Source: Streptomyces sp. V1I1 (GTDB taxonomy: Bacteria > Actinomycetota > Actinomycetes > Streptomycetales > Streptomycetaceae). From it: a stretch of 64,000 nucleotides of DNA. This document shows, one piece after another, positions 35,490 through 43,623 of the stretch. The DNA lies in NCBI RefSeq assembly GCF_030817355.1, contig NZ_JAUSZH010000001.1:6892501-6956500 (forward strand), read 5' to 3'. A program made the position numbers and the translations under genes. The first letter of the stretch is position 1, and every line of letters starts with the position of its first letter. The notes beneath the pieces are model-generated. The model saw only the letters and a program-made list of their open reading frames with translations. It was not told where the DNA came from and did not search any database.

Positions 35490-36050
35490 TCAGCCGGCCG
35501 CTTCCTTGCGGCGCGCGCGGTACGCGGCGACATGCAGGCGATTGCCGCAGGTGCGGCTGTCGCAGTAGCGGCGGGAGCGGTTGCGCGACAGATCGACGAA
35601 CGCGCGCCCGCAGTCCGGCGCCTCGCACCGCCGCAGCCGCTCCTGCTCGCCCGCGACAACGATGAAGGCCAGCGCCATCCCGCAGTCCGCGGCGAGATGG
35701 TCGGCAACCGACGCGCCCGGCGCGAAGTAGTGCACATGCCAGTCGTAGCCGTCGTGGTCGGTGAGCTGAGGGGTGGTCCCCGCGGCCGCCACCAGCTCAT
35801 TGACCAGCTCGGCCGCGGTGCGGCCGTCGCGCGCCGCGAAGATCTCCGCGAACTGGGTCCGTACGCCGTGCACCGCCTTGAGGTCCCGCTGGTTCAGTTC
35901 GCCCACGCCGCTGACGTCGTGGCTGCGCACGAAGCCGTACAGCGCGGCGACGTCCGCGAGCCCGTCGCCCTGCTGCTCGCTCTCCGGTGCGGTGTTCACC
36001 AGATCGACGACGGTGTTGAGGGCGATCCGGGTGTCATGGGGAATCAGCAC
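35490..36050 (-). CDS. CGNR zinc-finger (ABATE-type) regulator
   Basis: A 186-aa protein with a helical N-terminal stress-sensor-like (ABATE) domain and a C-terminal CGNR zinc finger: RRCEAPDCGRAFVDLSRNRS then RRYCDSRTCGNRLHVAAYRA with four Cys ligands and the CGNR box. Family members are thought to be DNA-binding regulators. Start is GTG 36050 (LIPHDTRIALNTVVDLVNT). It lies downstream of ssgB on the same strand, separated by two hairpins, so it has its own promoter. Confidence 0.92.
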   Translation of the reverse strand: MLIPHDTRIALNTVVDLVNTAPESEQQGDGLADVAALYGFVRSHDVSGVGELNQRDLKAVHGVRTQFAEIFAARDGRTAAELVNELVAAAGTTPQLTDHDGYDWHVHYFAPGASVADHLAADCGMALAFIVVAGEQERLRRCEAPDCGRAFVDLSRNRSRRYCDSRTCGNRLHVAAYRARRKEAAG

Positions 36051-36121
36051 GATTCGCTCCCTGGCCTGCTGCGGGCCGGTGCCCGCCGAATTGCGCTGAC
36101 TCTAGCGGTTCGCGCCGAGCG

Positions 36122-36221
36122 CACCGGCGCCGTCGCCGCGATGGAATCCGCGGTGACGGCGCCGGTGTGTTCCGTATGTGGTTGTCCGCGCGGCGCCGTC
36201 TCCCCGAGTAGGACGGCGCCG
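36122..36221 (-). terminator. Double hairpin downstream of ssgB
   Basis: Hairpin one: CACCGGCGCCGTCGCCGCG (36122-36140) against 36149-36167 with one G-T pair, loop ATGGAATC. Hairpin two: CGGCGCCGTC (36191-36200) against GACGGCGCCG (36212-36221). GGCGCCGTC or its complement occurs four times, so alternative pairings exist. Confidence 0.75.
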
Positions 36222-36239
36222 TGCAGCTCGCTGCCTGGC

Positions 36240-36653
36240 TCAGCTTTCGGCCAGGATGTGCGAAAGCTCCGTGTCGAGATCGAAGTGACGATGCTCGGTG
36301 CCCGGTGGCACCGCGGCGTCGGTCCGCTTCAGGAACGACTCCAGGGCCCGCGCCGGGGCCTCGAGCAGGGCTTCGCCCTCCGGGGAGCTCAGCGCGATGC
36401 AGACAACGCCCTGGCCGTGGCTGCGGGACGGCCAGACTCGGACGTCGCCCGTGCCGGTGGGCCGGTGCAGACCCTCAGCGAGAAGGTCGCGGGCGAAGAC
36501 CCACTCGACCGTCTCTTCGGCTCCGGTGTGGAAGGTGGCGTGCACGGCATAGGGATCGGCCGTGTCATACCGCAGGCCCGCGGGTACAGGCAGTGAAGAC
36601 TCGCTCGATACAACGAGGCGCAGGTGCAGCTCGCAGCTGACCGTGGTGTTCAT
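36240..36653 (-). CDS. ssgB: Sporulation-specific cell division protein SsgB
   Basis: Streptomycete-type SsgA-like protein that directs FtsZ to future septum sites in aerial hyphae. It is 137 aa, exactly the length expected of SsgB, beginning NTTVSCELHLRLVVSSESSL and containing YAVHATFHTGAEETVEWVFA, GDVRVWPSRSHG and ALSSPEGEALLEAPARALES. ATG 36653 is the start. SsgB orthologues are almost invariant, which fits this sequence. Its upstream region has GGTTTAC on the coding strand (about 36734-36740), which could be a -35 for a SigH/SigB-type promoter, but a matching -10 is weak. Confidence 0.95.
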   Translation of the reverse strand: MNTTVSCELHLRLVVSSESSLPVPAGLRYDTADPYAVHATFHTGAEETVEWVFARDLLAEGLHRPTGTGDVRVWPSRSHGQGVVCIALSSPEGEALLEAPARALESFLKRTDAAVPPGTEHRHFDLDTELSHILAES

Positions 36654-36843
36654 AAGCGCCAGGGCCTTTCGCTCAGTGTGCGCTCGGGGGTTCGCACGTC
36701 GGCGAAATCGACATGCCACCTACGGTGCCGTTGTAAACCCCTCTGACCGTTTTGTGATCCTTCATGTCGCTCGTACGGCGGTGCCTCACTTTGTGTTATA
36801 CGGCCATTCCAGTGATCGGGTTCAATCCGGTAGGTTTGAGTCC

Positions 36844-37323
36844 ATGAATGCGGAGAGTGACGAGCGGGGGGAGGCCGTCGCGGCGACGGACCCGAAGCCC
36901 GCGACGGGGGACGGGACGGGCGACGTGGTGGACGTGGTGGCCGCGGAAGAGCCGGAGCTCGGCTCGAAGGCGCCCCACTTCATCAAGCGGTCCAAGCCGC
37001 TGCACCTGAGCTGGCAGGTCGGCGTTTTCATCGTCGGCCTCGCGGTGGTCGCCGGCGGCATCGTGATGCTGCCGCTGCCGGGTCCCGGCTGGCTGGTGAT
37101 CTTCGGCGGCATCGCGATCTGGGCGACCGAGTTCGTCTGGGCGCAATTGGTGCTGCGCTGGACCAAGCGCAAGGTGACCGAGGCGGCACAGCGAGCGCTC
37201 GATCCCAAGGTGCGACAACGGAACATCATCCTCACCACAATCGGTCTCGTGATCATCGTGGTGCTGGTCGGAATCTACGTCTGGAAGTTCGGGATCGTGA
37301 TGCCCTGGAAGATCAAGGAGTGA
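36844..37323 (+). CDS. PGPGW-type transmembrane protein (TIGR02611-like)
   Basis: A 159-aa protein with an acidic N-terminal region (1-45), then two helices around the LPLPGPGWLVIFGGIAIWATEF motif (about 75-105), the signature of the TIGR02611/PGPGW family, a basic cytosolic loop and a last helix (IILTTIGLVIIVVLVGIYVW). Function unknown. ATG 36844 is the start; it is divergent from ssgB with 190 bases between. It precedes a tRNA gene by 54 bases. The spacing is normal for a single gene. Confidence 0.85.
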   Translation: MNAESDERGEAVAATDPKPATGDGTGDVVDVVAAEEPELGSKAPHFIKRSKPLHLSWQVGVFIVGLAVVAGGIVMLPLPGPGWLVIFGGIAIWATEFVWAQLVLRWTKRKVTEAAQRALDPKVRQRNIILTTIGLVIIVVLVGIYVWKFGIVMPWKIKE

Positions 37324-37377
37324 CCGGAAAATGGTCAGGGGGACCCGCTGACATCGGGTAATGTTTGCGGTGCGCCC

Positions 37378-37449
37378 GGGCGATTAGCTCAGTGGGAGAG
37401 CGCTTCGTTCACACCGAAGAGGTCACTGGTTCGAACCCAGTATCGCCCA
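37378..37449 (+). tRNA. tRNA-Val (anticodon CAC), copy 1
   Basis: Acceptor GGGCGAT/ATCGCCC, anticodon stem CTTCG/CGAAG with loop TTCACAC (anticodon CAC), T-arm ACTGG-TTCGAAC-CCAGT, discriminator A, no encoded CCA. A 16-bp terminator follows. Confidence 0.97.
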
Positions 37450-37455
37450 CCCGGA

Positions 37456-37492
37456 CCGAAGGCCCGGAGACTTGACGTCTCCGGGCCTTCGG
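37456..37492. terminator. tRNA-Val terminator
   Basis: CCGAAGGCCCGGAGAC (37456-37471) pairs perfectly with GTCTCCGGGCCTTCGG (37477-37492), loop TTGAC, then CGTTTTCG. It also serves the converging membrane-protein gene. Confidence 0.93.
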
Positions 37493-37506
37493 CGTTTTCG
37501 CGGCCC

Positions 37507-40233
37507 TCAGCGCATGCGGCCGAGGGTGTCGCGCAGCTTGCGGGCGTCGCGCAGCCGCTGCTCGTAGGTCGCGCCGACGCCGAGCAGCAGCAGTCCGGCG
37601 AGCGCCGGCGGCAGCCAGCGGGGGAGCGCGCCGACGACCTGGACGACGTACGGCGCGAGCTCGTGCAGCGCGTCGAGGGCGAGCACCGCGCCGCCGAGCA
37701 CCAGCAGCGCCTGGAGGCGCAGCCGGGCGCCGGTGAGCGTGACGGCCAGGGCCGCGGCGCCGAGCAGCAGCGGGCGCAGCCAGTGCCCGTCGCCCCAGGC
37801 CGCGAAGAGGCTCGGCAGCAGCGTCGCGGCGAGACCGGGGCCGTACGCCGTCCAGGACGACGCCTCCGGGTCGCGGCGGCGGCGCAGCACACCGACGGCG
37901 AGCGCGGGGACGGTCACCGGGAGGGTGTACGCCTCGGGGCTCGCGACGTCCGAGGCGTACAGCCGTACCCAGGTGGCCAGCACGAACAGCACCGCCGCGA
38001 GATACCCGGCCGCGCGGCGGCGCTCGGCCCGCACCGCCGTCCCCGCGGCGATCACGCCGCAGAGCGCCAGCACCAGAGCGAGCCACGGGCGGTCCCCGGC
38101 GGCTAGGCCGACCGCGAGCAGGCCCGCGGCGGCACCGGTGAGCTCCATCGGGAGTGCGACAGGGTGCCGGCCGAGCCGGGCGGCGAGGAGAGCCACGGCG
38201 GCGGGGATGGTGAGGAGCACCAACGCGGCCTGGTGGGGCGGGAGTTCGGCGGTCCCGGCGACAGCACCGACGAGGGCGGTCGCGAAGCCGGTGGCGGCGC
38301 AGGCGAGGACGGCCTGCACTGCGCGCCCGGCGCGTGTCGCGACCGCGGCGGCGGTGAGGACGGAGGCCAGGGTGCCAAGCACCGCGAACGTGGCCGGGCG
38401 GGTGGCCAGGGACAGCAGCGCGACGCTGACGCCGCCTCCGAGGGCGCAGCCGAGGCCGACGACGGGGCCGGCCGGGGCGTGCCGGGCGATCCACGCGGGC
38501 CGCACGGTGAGGGCCGACGCCGCGACGGTCAGGAGCACGTGGAGCGCCACGGTCGCGGCGTACCCGAGATCCAGCGCGGGCGGCACAACGAGCAGGGCGG
38601 CCCATACGAGCCCGAGGGCCACGGGAACGGCGAGGCTTCGCAGCCCGGGGCCGGGGGCCACCAGGCCGGGAGTCGCCCCCCAGGCGGGCTGTGCGGCTGG
38701 GTCCGGGGCGGGCGCGCCGACCGGGCCGGTTGGCGTGGGCGAGGGTCCGGCGGGCGGGCCGGGGTGGCCCTCCGGCGCGGGCGCGCCCGAGGGGCGCGGG
38801 GCGTCGCTTGCCGGGCCGTTGGGCGTGGGTCGTGTTCCGGCGACGTGGCCGGGGTGGCCCTCCGGGGGTCCGGCGGCGGTGCCGGAGGGGGCTCCGGCCG
38901 TGCCGGGGGTTGCGGCAGGCGGGGCAGCCCCCGCGGCCGCTCCGAGACCCCCGGCGGGCGGGCCCTCCATGGCGGGTGACCAGCGGGAGGCCGTCGTCAG
39001 GGTCGCTGCCACGATCAGCAGGACCAGCGGTGTCGCCGTCAGGCCCGATTCCGGGAGATCCAGGCCCAGCGCCCCGCGGGCGTCCGTCGGCGTGCCCGAC
39101 CAGATGGTGTCCAGGACCGTCAGCGGGCCCGCCAGGGTGAGGGCGACCAGGGGCAGTGCCGAGAGCGCCGCCGCGGCGTGGACCGCGGCCGACGCGCTCG
39201 CCAGGCCCGGGCGCAGCCGCCGCGGTACTCCCATCCGTACAAGGCCCAGCAGAGCCACCGCGCACAGCAGATACCCCAGGACCGACCACCCCTCCGGCAC
39301 CCCTGCCCGAGCCACGCCGCCGACCGCCGCGATCGCGGCGAGGCCCGCCACAACGGACGCGGCGGTAGCAGCCGCAGGCGACCGCAAGGCCGCGAACAGC
39401 GCCACACCCGCCGCCACGAGCAGCAGCACGGCCGGGGCGACCGCGGCCGACGGGCCGGCCGCCGTCACCGACTGCCAGGCGCCGATCAGCAGCGCCCAGC
39501 CGCCCGTCGCCGCGGCAGCGGTGGTGGCGATTCCCCGGACACCCGCCCGCTTCGCCGACAGCGCGACCACGACATCGAGCGCGGCGGTCGCCAGCAGGGC
39601 CCACTCCATCGGCGGCGCGCCCGCAAAAGCGGTCAGCGCCCAGAGCGGAAGCGGGAGTTGAGCGGTCAGCACGGCCACCGGCAGGGGAGTGCGCAGCCGG
39701 TCCAGCGAGAGACCGTACGCGGACCAGAGCGCGGCGAGCGCTGCCGAGGCGAAGGCCGCGTATCCCAGCCCGCCGGTGTCCGGAAGCGCCACCCGGTGCA
39801 GGGCGTACGCGTCGAGCACCATCAGGACCAGGCCGAGACCGGCCACCGCTTCCGCCGTCGAGGCGAGCCCCCGGCGCAGCAGCGCGATCGGCGCGGCGAG
39901 TGCCGCGACCGTCACCGCGCCGAGCACCGCGGAGCGCCCGCCGATACCCAGGTGTCCCCAGCTGACCAGCGTGAATGCGATCGCCGCGATGGTCAGCAGA
40001 ATCCCGCCGAGGGTGAGCAGCAGATTCTGCACGCTTGGCGGGGACGTCTCGGGCGGCGGCGGCGCGCCGAAGGGCCGCGCCGCCGATACCGGCGGGGCGG
40101 CGGGCTGCGACTGCCGTATCGCGGTGAGCAGCCAGGCTCTGCGGGCCAGCAACTGGGCGCGGCGAGCGTCCAGTTGGACCAGCTCGCGGTCGAGGATCGC
40201 CAGTTCCTCGGCGGGTGGCGGAACGTTCTCCAT
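37507..40233 (-). CDS. Large polytopic membrane protein, unknown function
   Basis: A 908-aa protein with a short coiled-coil-like head (AEELAILDRELVQLDARRAQ), a Pro-rich segment and more than 20 hydrophobic helices, split by a disordered Gly/Pro/Ala/Thr-rich loop (about residues 410-520, rich in GHPG and PTPTGP). Streptomycete homologues are annotated as SCO7613-C-terminal-domain membrane proteins. Codon bias is strong. Start ATG 40233 (MENVPPPAEE) is favoured; an ATG at 40263 would add ten residues. The two hydrophobic halves suggest a transporter or flippase-like role, but no motif proves this. It lies between two tRNA-Val(CAC) genes. Confidence 0.85.
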   Translation of the reverse strand: MENVPPPAEELAILDRELVQLDARRAQLLARRAWLLTAIRQSQPAAPPVSAARPFGAPPPPETSPPSVQNLLLTLGGILLTIAAIAFTLVSWGHLGIGGRSAVLGAVTVAALAAPIALLRRGLASTAEAVAGLGLVLMVLDAYALHRVALPDTGGLGYAAFASAALAALWSAYGLSLDRLRTPLPVAVLTAQLPLPLWALTAFAGAPPMEWALLATAALDVVVALSAKRAGVRGIATTAAAATGGWALLIGAWQSVTAAGPSAAVAPAVLLLVAAGVALFAALRSPAAATAASVVAGLAAIAAVGGVARAGVPEGWSVLGYLLCAVALLGLVRMGVPRRLRPGLASASAAVHAAAALSALPLVALTLAGPLTVLDTIWSGTPTDARGALGLDLPESGLTATPLVLLIVAATLTTASRWSPAMEGPPAGGLGAAAGAAPPAATPGTAGAPSGTAAGPPEGHPGHVAGTRPTPNGPASDAPRPSGAPAPEGHPGPPAGPSPTPTGPVGAPAPDPAAQPAWGATPGLVAPGPGLRSLAVPVALGLVWAALLVVPPALDLGYAATVALHVLLTVAASALTVRPAWIARHAPAGPVVGLGCALGGGVSVALLSLATRPATFAVLGTLASVLTAAAVATRAGRAVQAVLACAATGFATALVGAVAGTAELPPHQAALVLLTIPAAVALLAARLGRHPVALPMELTGAAAGLLAVGLAAGDRPWLALVLALCGVIAAGTAVRAERRRAAGYLAAVLFVLATWVRLYASDVASPEAYTLPVTVPALAVGVLRRRRDPEASSWTAYGPGLAATLLPSLFAAWGDGHWLRPLLLGAAALAVTLTGARLRLQALLVLGGAVLALDALHELAPYVVQVVGALPRWLPPALAGLLLLGVGATYEQRLRDARKLRDTLGRMR

Positions 40234-40324
40234 GGTCGGAGTGTGGCCCGCGCCACACCGCATGGCATGGGTGCGGATACTCAGGTCGCGGGTGAGTACG
40301 CCCCCGCAGGCGCAGACTTGGAGT

Positions 40325-40771
40325 ATGGACTGGTGTCGCTACCGCTTCCGCAGCGTCTGGGATCTGACCGCAGGACCCGCGGCCGTGTACGAGGTGCTGG
40401 AACGGGCCGAGGAGTACCCCCGCTGGTGGCCACAGGTCCGCGAGGTCACCGCGCTCGACGAGATCACCGGCACCGCGCGCTTCCGCTCCTTCCTTCCGTA
40501 CGAACTGCTCGTCACCGCCCGCGCTCAGCGGCTCGACCCGGCGGCGGGGGTGCTCGAAGTAGGGATGGCCGGGGACCTGAAGGGCTGGGCGCGGTGGACG
40601 CTCACGGCGCGCGGCAGCGGCACCCGGGCGCTGTACGAACAGGAGGTGGAGGTGTGCAAGCCGCTGATGAGGCGGCTGGCGCTGCCCTGCCGGCCGGTCT
40701 TTCGCGCCAATCACGCGGCGATGATGCGCGGCGGGCGGCGCGGTCTTGCGGCGTACCTCGGGGGAGTTTGA
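40325..40771 (+). CDS. SRPBCC-superfamily protein
   Basis: A 148-aa START-like protein: FRSVWDLTAGPAAVYEVLER, AEEYPRWWPQVREVTALDE and WARWTLTARGSGTRALYEQE match polyketide-cyclase/dehydrase-like SRPBCC proteins that bind hydrophobic ligands. ATG 40325 is the start. It is divergent from the 908-aa membrane protein and followed 39 bases later by a tRNA-Val. A ligand cannot be named. Confidence 0.85.
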   Translation: MDWCRYRFRSVWDLTAGPAAVYEVLERAEEYPRWWPQVREVTALDEITGTARFRSFLPYELLVTARAQRLDPAAGVLEVGMAGDLKGWARWTLTARGSGTRALYEQEVEVCKPLMRRLALPCRPVFRANHAAMMRGGRRGLAAYLGGV

Positions 40772-40810
40772 AGGAAGCCCGCGGGGGCCTGTATGGTTCA
40801 GTCCGTTCCC

Positions 40811-40882
40811 GGGCGATTAGCTCAGTGGGAGAGCGCTTCGTTCACACCGAAGAGGTCACTGGTTCGAAACCAGTATCGCCCA
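40811..40882 (+). tRNA. tRNA-Val (anticodon CAC), copy 2
   Basis: Differs from the copy at 37378-37449 by one base in the T-loop (TTCGAAA instead of TTCGAAC). Acceptor GGGCGAT/ATCGCCC, loop TTCACAC. No encoded CCA. Confidence 0.97.
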
Positions 40883-40888
40883 CCGGGA

Positions 40889-40919
40889 GAGGCCGGTCCG
40901 TCATCGACGGACCGGCCTC
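40889..40919. terminator. Terminator between tRNA-Val and chitinase gene
   Basis: GAGGCCGGTCCGTC (40889-40902) pairs with GACGGACCGGCCTC (40906-40919), loop ATC, then a T-run (GACGCTTTT) on the plus strand. Confidence 0.92.
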
Positions 40920-40949
40920 GACGCTTTTCGGGCGCCGGTGTTGGCGGTG

Positions 40950-43259
40950 TTACTGGAGCCCGCTGTGCAGGGCACTGAGCAGGGCTCCGCCCGGAGTGTC
41001 ACCGGACATCTCCCAGATCATCCCGCCCAGCAGCCCCTTCGACTTGATGTACGCCGCCTTCTGGCCGATGGACCAGGTGTCGTCGAAGGACCACCACTGG
41101 CCTCCCGCGCCCTGATAGCCGTAGGTGGCCACCGACTGGGTGTCGTGGACGACCGTGAGATTCGGGACGCTGGTGACGAGGTTCTGGTACCCGCGCGTAC
41201 CGGCCTCCTCCGCGAACTGGCCGGGGGCCGCGCCGTTGGCGCTCTGCCATTCGCCGTTGACGCCGCCGGCGGCGACCTCCTTCCAGCCGCGGCCGTAGAA
41301 GGGGAAGCCGATGGTCAGCTTCCGCGGACTCACTCCGGCGGTGGTGTACGCCTTCACCGCGCCGTCGATGCTGAAGTCGTTGGCGTACGGAGACTGGGCG
41401 TCGGGGTAGAGGTTGGCCTGGTGGCCGTTGCGGTTCGGCTCCCAGGAGTTGTCGCTGCCCGCGCCGTGGAAGTCATAGCCCTGGACATTGGCGATGTCCA
41501 GATCGCCGAAGATCTTCGACAGGTCCCAGCCCGCGTCGATCTTCTCCGGATCGGCCGGGGTGAATGCGGTCAGCAGCTTGTGCTCGCCGCCCAGGGCGTC
41601 GAGCTGCTTGCGGAACTCCGCGATCAGGGCGGTGTTGTTGGCCTTGTCCGCGGTGCTCCAGTGGTTGCCGGGATGGCCGTCGGGTGAGCCGGGCCACTCC
41701 CAGTCCAGGTCGATGCCGTCGAAGATCCCTGCGGCGACGCCCGCTCCGCCGGCGCCGTTGTACGTGGGTAGGTCTCCGTTGATGTACAGGTCGATGCAGG
41801 ACTTCACGAACTTCTTCCGCGAGGCGTCGGTGGCGGCGACGTCTGAGAAGTACTTCGAGTAGGTCCAGCCGCCCAGCGAGATGACGACCTTGAGGTGCGG
41901 GTGCTTGGCCTTGAGCTTCTTCAGCTGGTTGAAGTTGCCGCGCAGTTTGCCCCAGCCGTCGTCGGCCACCCCGTCCACCGACTGCGACGCGGCGAAGGCA
42001 CGGCCGTAGTCCGCCTCGGCGTCACCGGCCCCGTCGCCCTCATTGGGGTCCTGCGGATTGCCCGAGACACCCTTGGTGACACCGCTCAGGCAGGTGAGGT
42101 TGACCGGATCGACGTTGCCGAAGGCGTAGTTGACGACATCGAGCTTGGCCGCGGCTCCGGAGGTGTCGAGGTTCTTGACGAAGTACTGGCGGCCGTAGAT
42201 GCCCCACTGGACGAAGTATCCGACGGTCGCGTGCCCGCCGTCGCCGACCGGGTCGGCGGTGGTGACGGTCAGGGTGTTGCTCGCCGGGGATGCGTTGTCG
42301 GCCGCGTCCCGGGCCCTGACGGTGAAGTCGTATCGGGTGGCGGGCGCCAGGCCGGTGATCGTCGCGCTGAGGGAGGTTGCCGGGACGCCCGCGACCAGGG
42401 CCGTGCCCCGGTAGACGTCGTACGCGGCGATTCGGTTGTTGTCGGTGGAGGCGTTCCACGACAGGGCGACGGTGCTGGAAGTCACCGCTGTGCTGCGCAG
42501 GTTGGCGGGGGCGGTGGGCGGGACGGTGTCGCTCGCCGGGTCGACGGTGGTCGCGGTGACCGAGGCGCCGACCGGTCCGAGATTGCCTCGGGTGTCCTTG
42601 GCACGGACGGTGAAGCTGTAGGCCGTGGCCGGGGTCAGGTCCCGGACGGTGGCCGATGAGGTGGCGGTGGCGGCGACCACGGTGGTGCCTCTCAGCACCT
42701 CGTAGGAGGCGACGGGGAAGTCGCCGGGGGTCGCGGCGTTCCACTTCAGACTCACAGTGCGGGCCGTGGTGTCGGTGACGGCCAGGCCGCCCGGTGCGGA
42801 CGGCGGTCTGGCGGGGCTTCCGTCGCACTTGTCGCCGTTGACGAGGCAGCCGGACGGTGCGGTGATCGGTCCGGCGGCGACGAACCAGTAGCTGTACGGC
42901 TCGGTGGTGCCGTTCGCCGGGACGGTGGTGTTGTAGTAGGCGGGCGTCACGGTCACGTGCGAGCCGCTGACCGTCGCCGTCCCGTTGTAGTGCTGGCTGA
43001 TCGTCACCCCGGGCGGCAGATCGAATTCGAGGGTCCAGCCGGTGACCGGGGTCCCGGCGCTGTTCTTGACGATGTAGGTGCCCTTCCACCAGGAGCCGTT
43101 GTCGGCACCGGTGAACGAGGCGGTGAGCGGGCCCGCGGCCTGTGCAGGGGTGGCCGCCAGCCCGGTGAGCCCGGCAAGTGCGAGCACGAGTGCGGTGAGT
43201 ACGGCGAGGAGGCGGCGGCGGGGCGGCGGCAGGGATCTTGATCCGATTGCAGTGGACAC
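40950..43259 (-). CDS. Secreted GH18 chitinase with CBM2 and two FnIII domains
   Basis: Extracellular chitinase of 769 aa. Signal peptide (RRRLLAVLTALVLALAGLTG to AQA, about 1-42), a cellulose/chitin-binding CBM2 (about 43-150, with WWKGTYIVKN and WTLEFDLPPG), two fibronectin-III modules (about 155-240 and 245-340), then the catalytic barrel (about 345-769). Catalytic motif DGIDLDWEW places the acid Glu at residue 521; SLGGWTYSK and MIWEMSGDTPGG are typical of bacterial ChiA/ChiC-like class A enzymes. GTG 43259 follows AGGAGAG. It is divergent from a second chitinase gene and the space between holds DasR-like sites. Confidence 0.95.
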   Translation of the reverse strand: MSTAIGSRSLPPPRRRLLAVLTALVLALAGLTGLAATPAQAAGPLTASFTGADNGSWWKGTYIVKNSAGTPVTGWTLEFDLPPGVTISQHYNGTATVSGSHVTVTPAYYNTTVPANGTTEPYSYWFVAAGPITAPSGCLVNGDKCDGSPARPPSAPGGLAVTDTTARTVSLKWNAATPGDFPVASYEVLRGTTVVAATATSSATVRDLTPATAYSFTVRAKDTRGNLGPVGASVTATTVDPASDTVPPTAPANLRSTAVTSSTVALSWNASTDNNRIAAYDVYRGTALVAGVPATSLSATITGLAPATRYDFTVRARDAADNASPASNTLTVTTADPVGDGGHATVGYFVQWGIYGRQYFVKNLDTSGAAAKLDVVNYAFGNVDPVNLTCLSGVTKGVSGNPQDPNEGDGAGDAEADYGRAFAASQSVDGVADDGWGKLRGNFNQLKKLKAKHPHLKVVISLGGWTYSKYFSDVAATDASRKKFVKSCIDLYINGDLPTYNGAGGAGVAAGIFDGIDLDWEWPGSPDGHPGNHWSTADKANNTALIAEFRKQLDALGGEHKLLTAFTPADPEKIDAGWDLSKIFGDLDIANVQGYDFHGAGSDNSWEPNRNGHQANLYPDAQSPYANDFSIDGAVKAYTTAGVSPRKLTIGFPFYGRGWKEVAAGGVNGEWQSANGAAPGQFAEEAGTRGYQNLVTSVPNLTVVHDTQSVATYGYQGAGGQWWSFDDTWSIGQKAAYIKSKGLLGGMIWEMSGDTPGGALLSALHSGLQ

Positions 43260-43425
43260 GGCTCTCCTAGGTGTGGGGTGGGGCCCAGGTGCGGGGTGGG
43301 GAGGGACGTCCCGTGTCTCTGCTTCTCAAGAAACTTAAGTGTCACGACCGCGTCAACGGCCCCGCGGGCGGGAGCGCTGTACCAATGGCCTGCCGGGAAG
43401 GGATTCGCCGCGCTCCTGCCCCCGG

Positions 43426-43441
43426 AAAGGCCTAGACCAAT
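43426..43441. promoter_or_regulatory. DasR-like operator (dre), chitinase 1 side
   Basis: AAAGGCCTAGACCAAT agrees with the dre consensus ACTGGTCTAGACCACT at 12 of 16 positions, with the palindromic core CTAGACC intact. Location between two chitinase genes supports a GlcNAc-responsive DasR site. Confidence 0.62.
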
Positions 43442-43517
43442 CTCCGACGATTTTGCCTCCCCTTGACCTGGCGGTGCAACTCCCTGGCGTGTGGCGGCGG
43501 TTGTCTCGTCACTTCTC

Positions 43518-43546
43518 TTGACGGGGGTGTGGCACTCCGCTTCAAT
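43518..43546 (+). promoter_or_regulatory. Promoter of chitinase 2
   Basis: TTGACG (43518-43523), a 17-base spacer and TTCAAT (43541-43546). Predicted start near 43553, directly beside the dre-like site at 43554. Confidence 0.6.
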
Positions 43547-43553
43547 CCGCCTC

Positions 43554-43569
43554 GCAGGTCCAGACCAAT
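43554..43569. promoter_or_regulatory. DasR-like operator (dre), chitinase 2 side
   Basis: GCAGGTCCAGACCAAT matches the dre consensus at 12 of 16 positions and shares AGACCAAT with the other site. It overlaps the predicted transcription start of chitinase 2, where a repressor would act. Confidence 0.65.
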
Positions 43570-43623
43570 CGTGGCGCCGCGTCAGGTCCGTCGACCCGCA
43601 CCCGCCCCTCACTGGGAGGTCAC

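Noticed and set aside
37409..40714. A 1101-codon minus-strand frame overlapping the 908-aa membrane protein
   Set aside because: Composition is extreme Arg/Gly/Pro without hydrophobic helices; the polytopic frame in the same strand has membrane helices and normal codon use.
40999..43089. Additional minus-strand frames inside the chitinase gene
   Set aside because: They are alternative-frame shadows without signal peptide or GH18 motifs.
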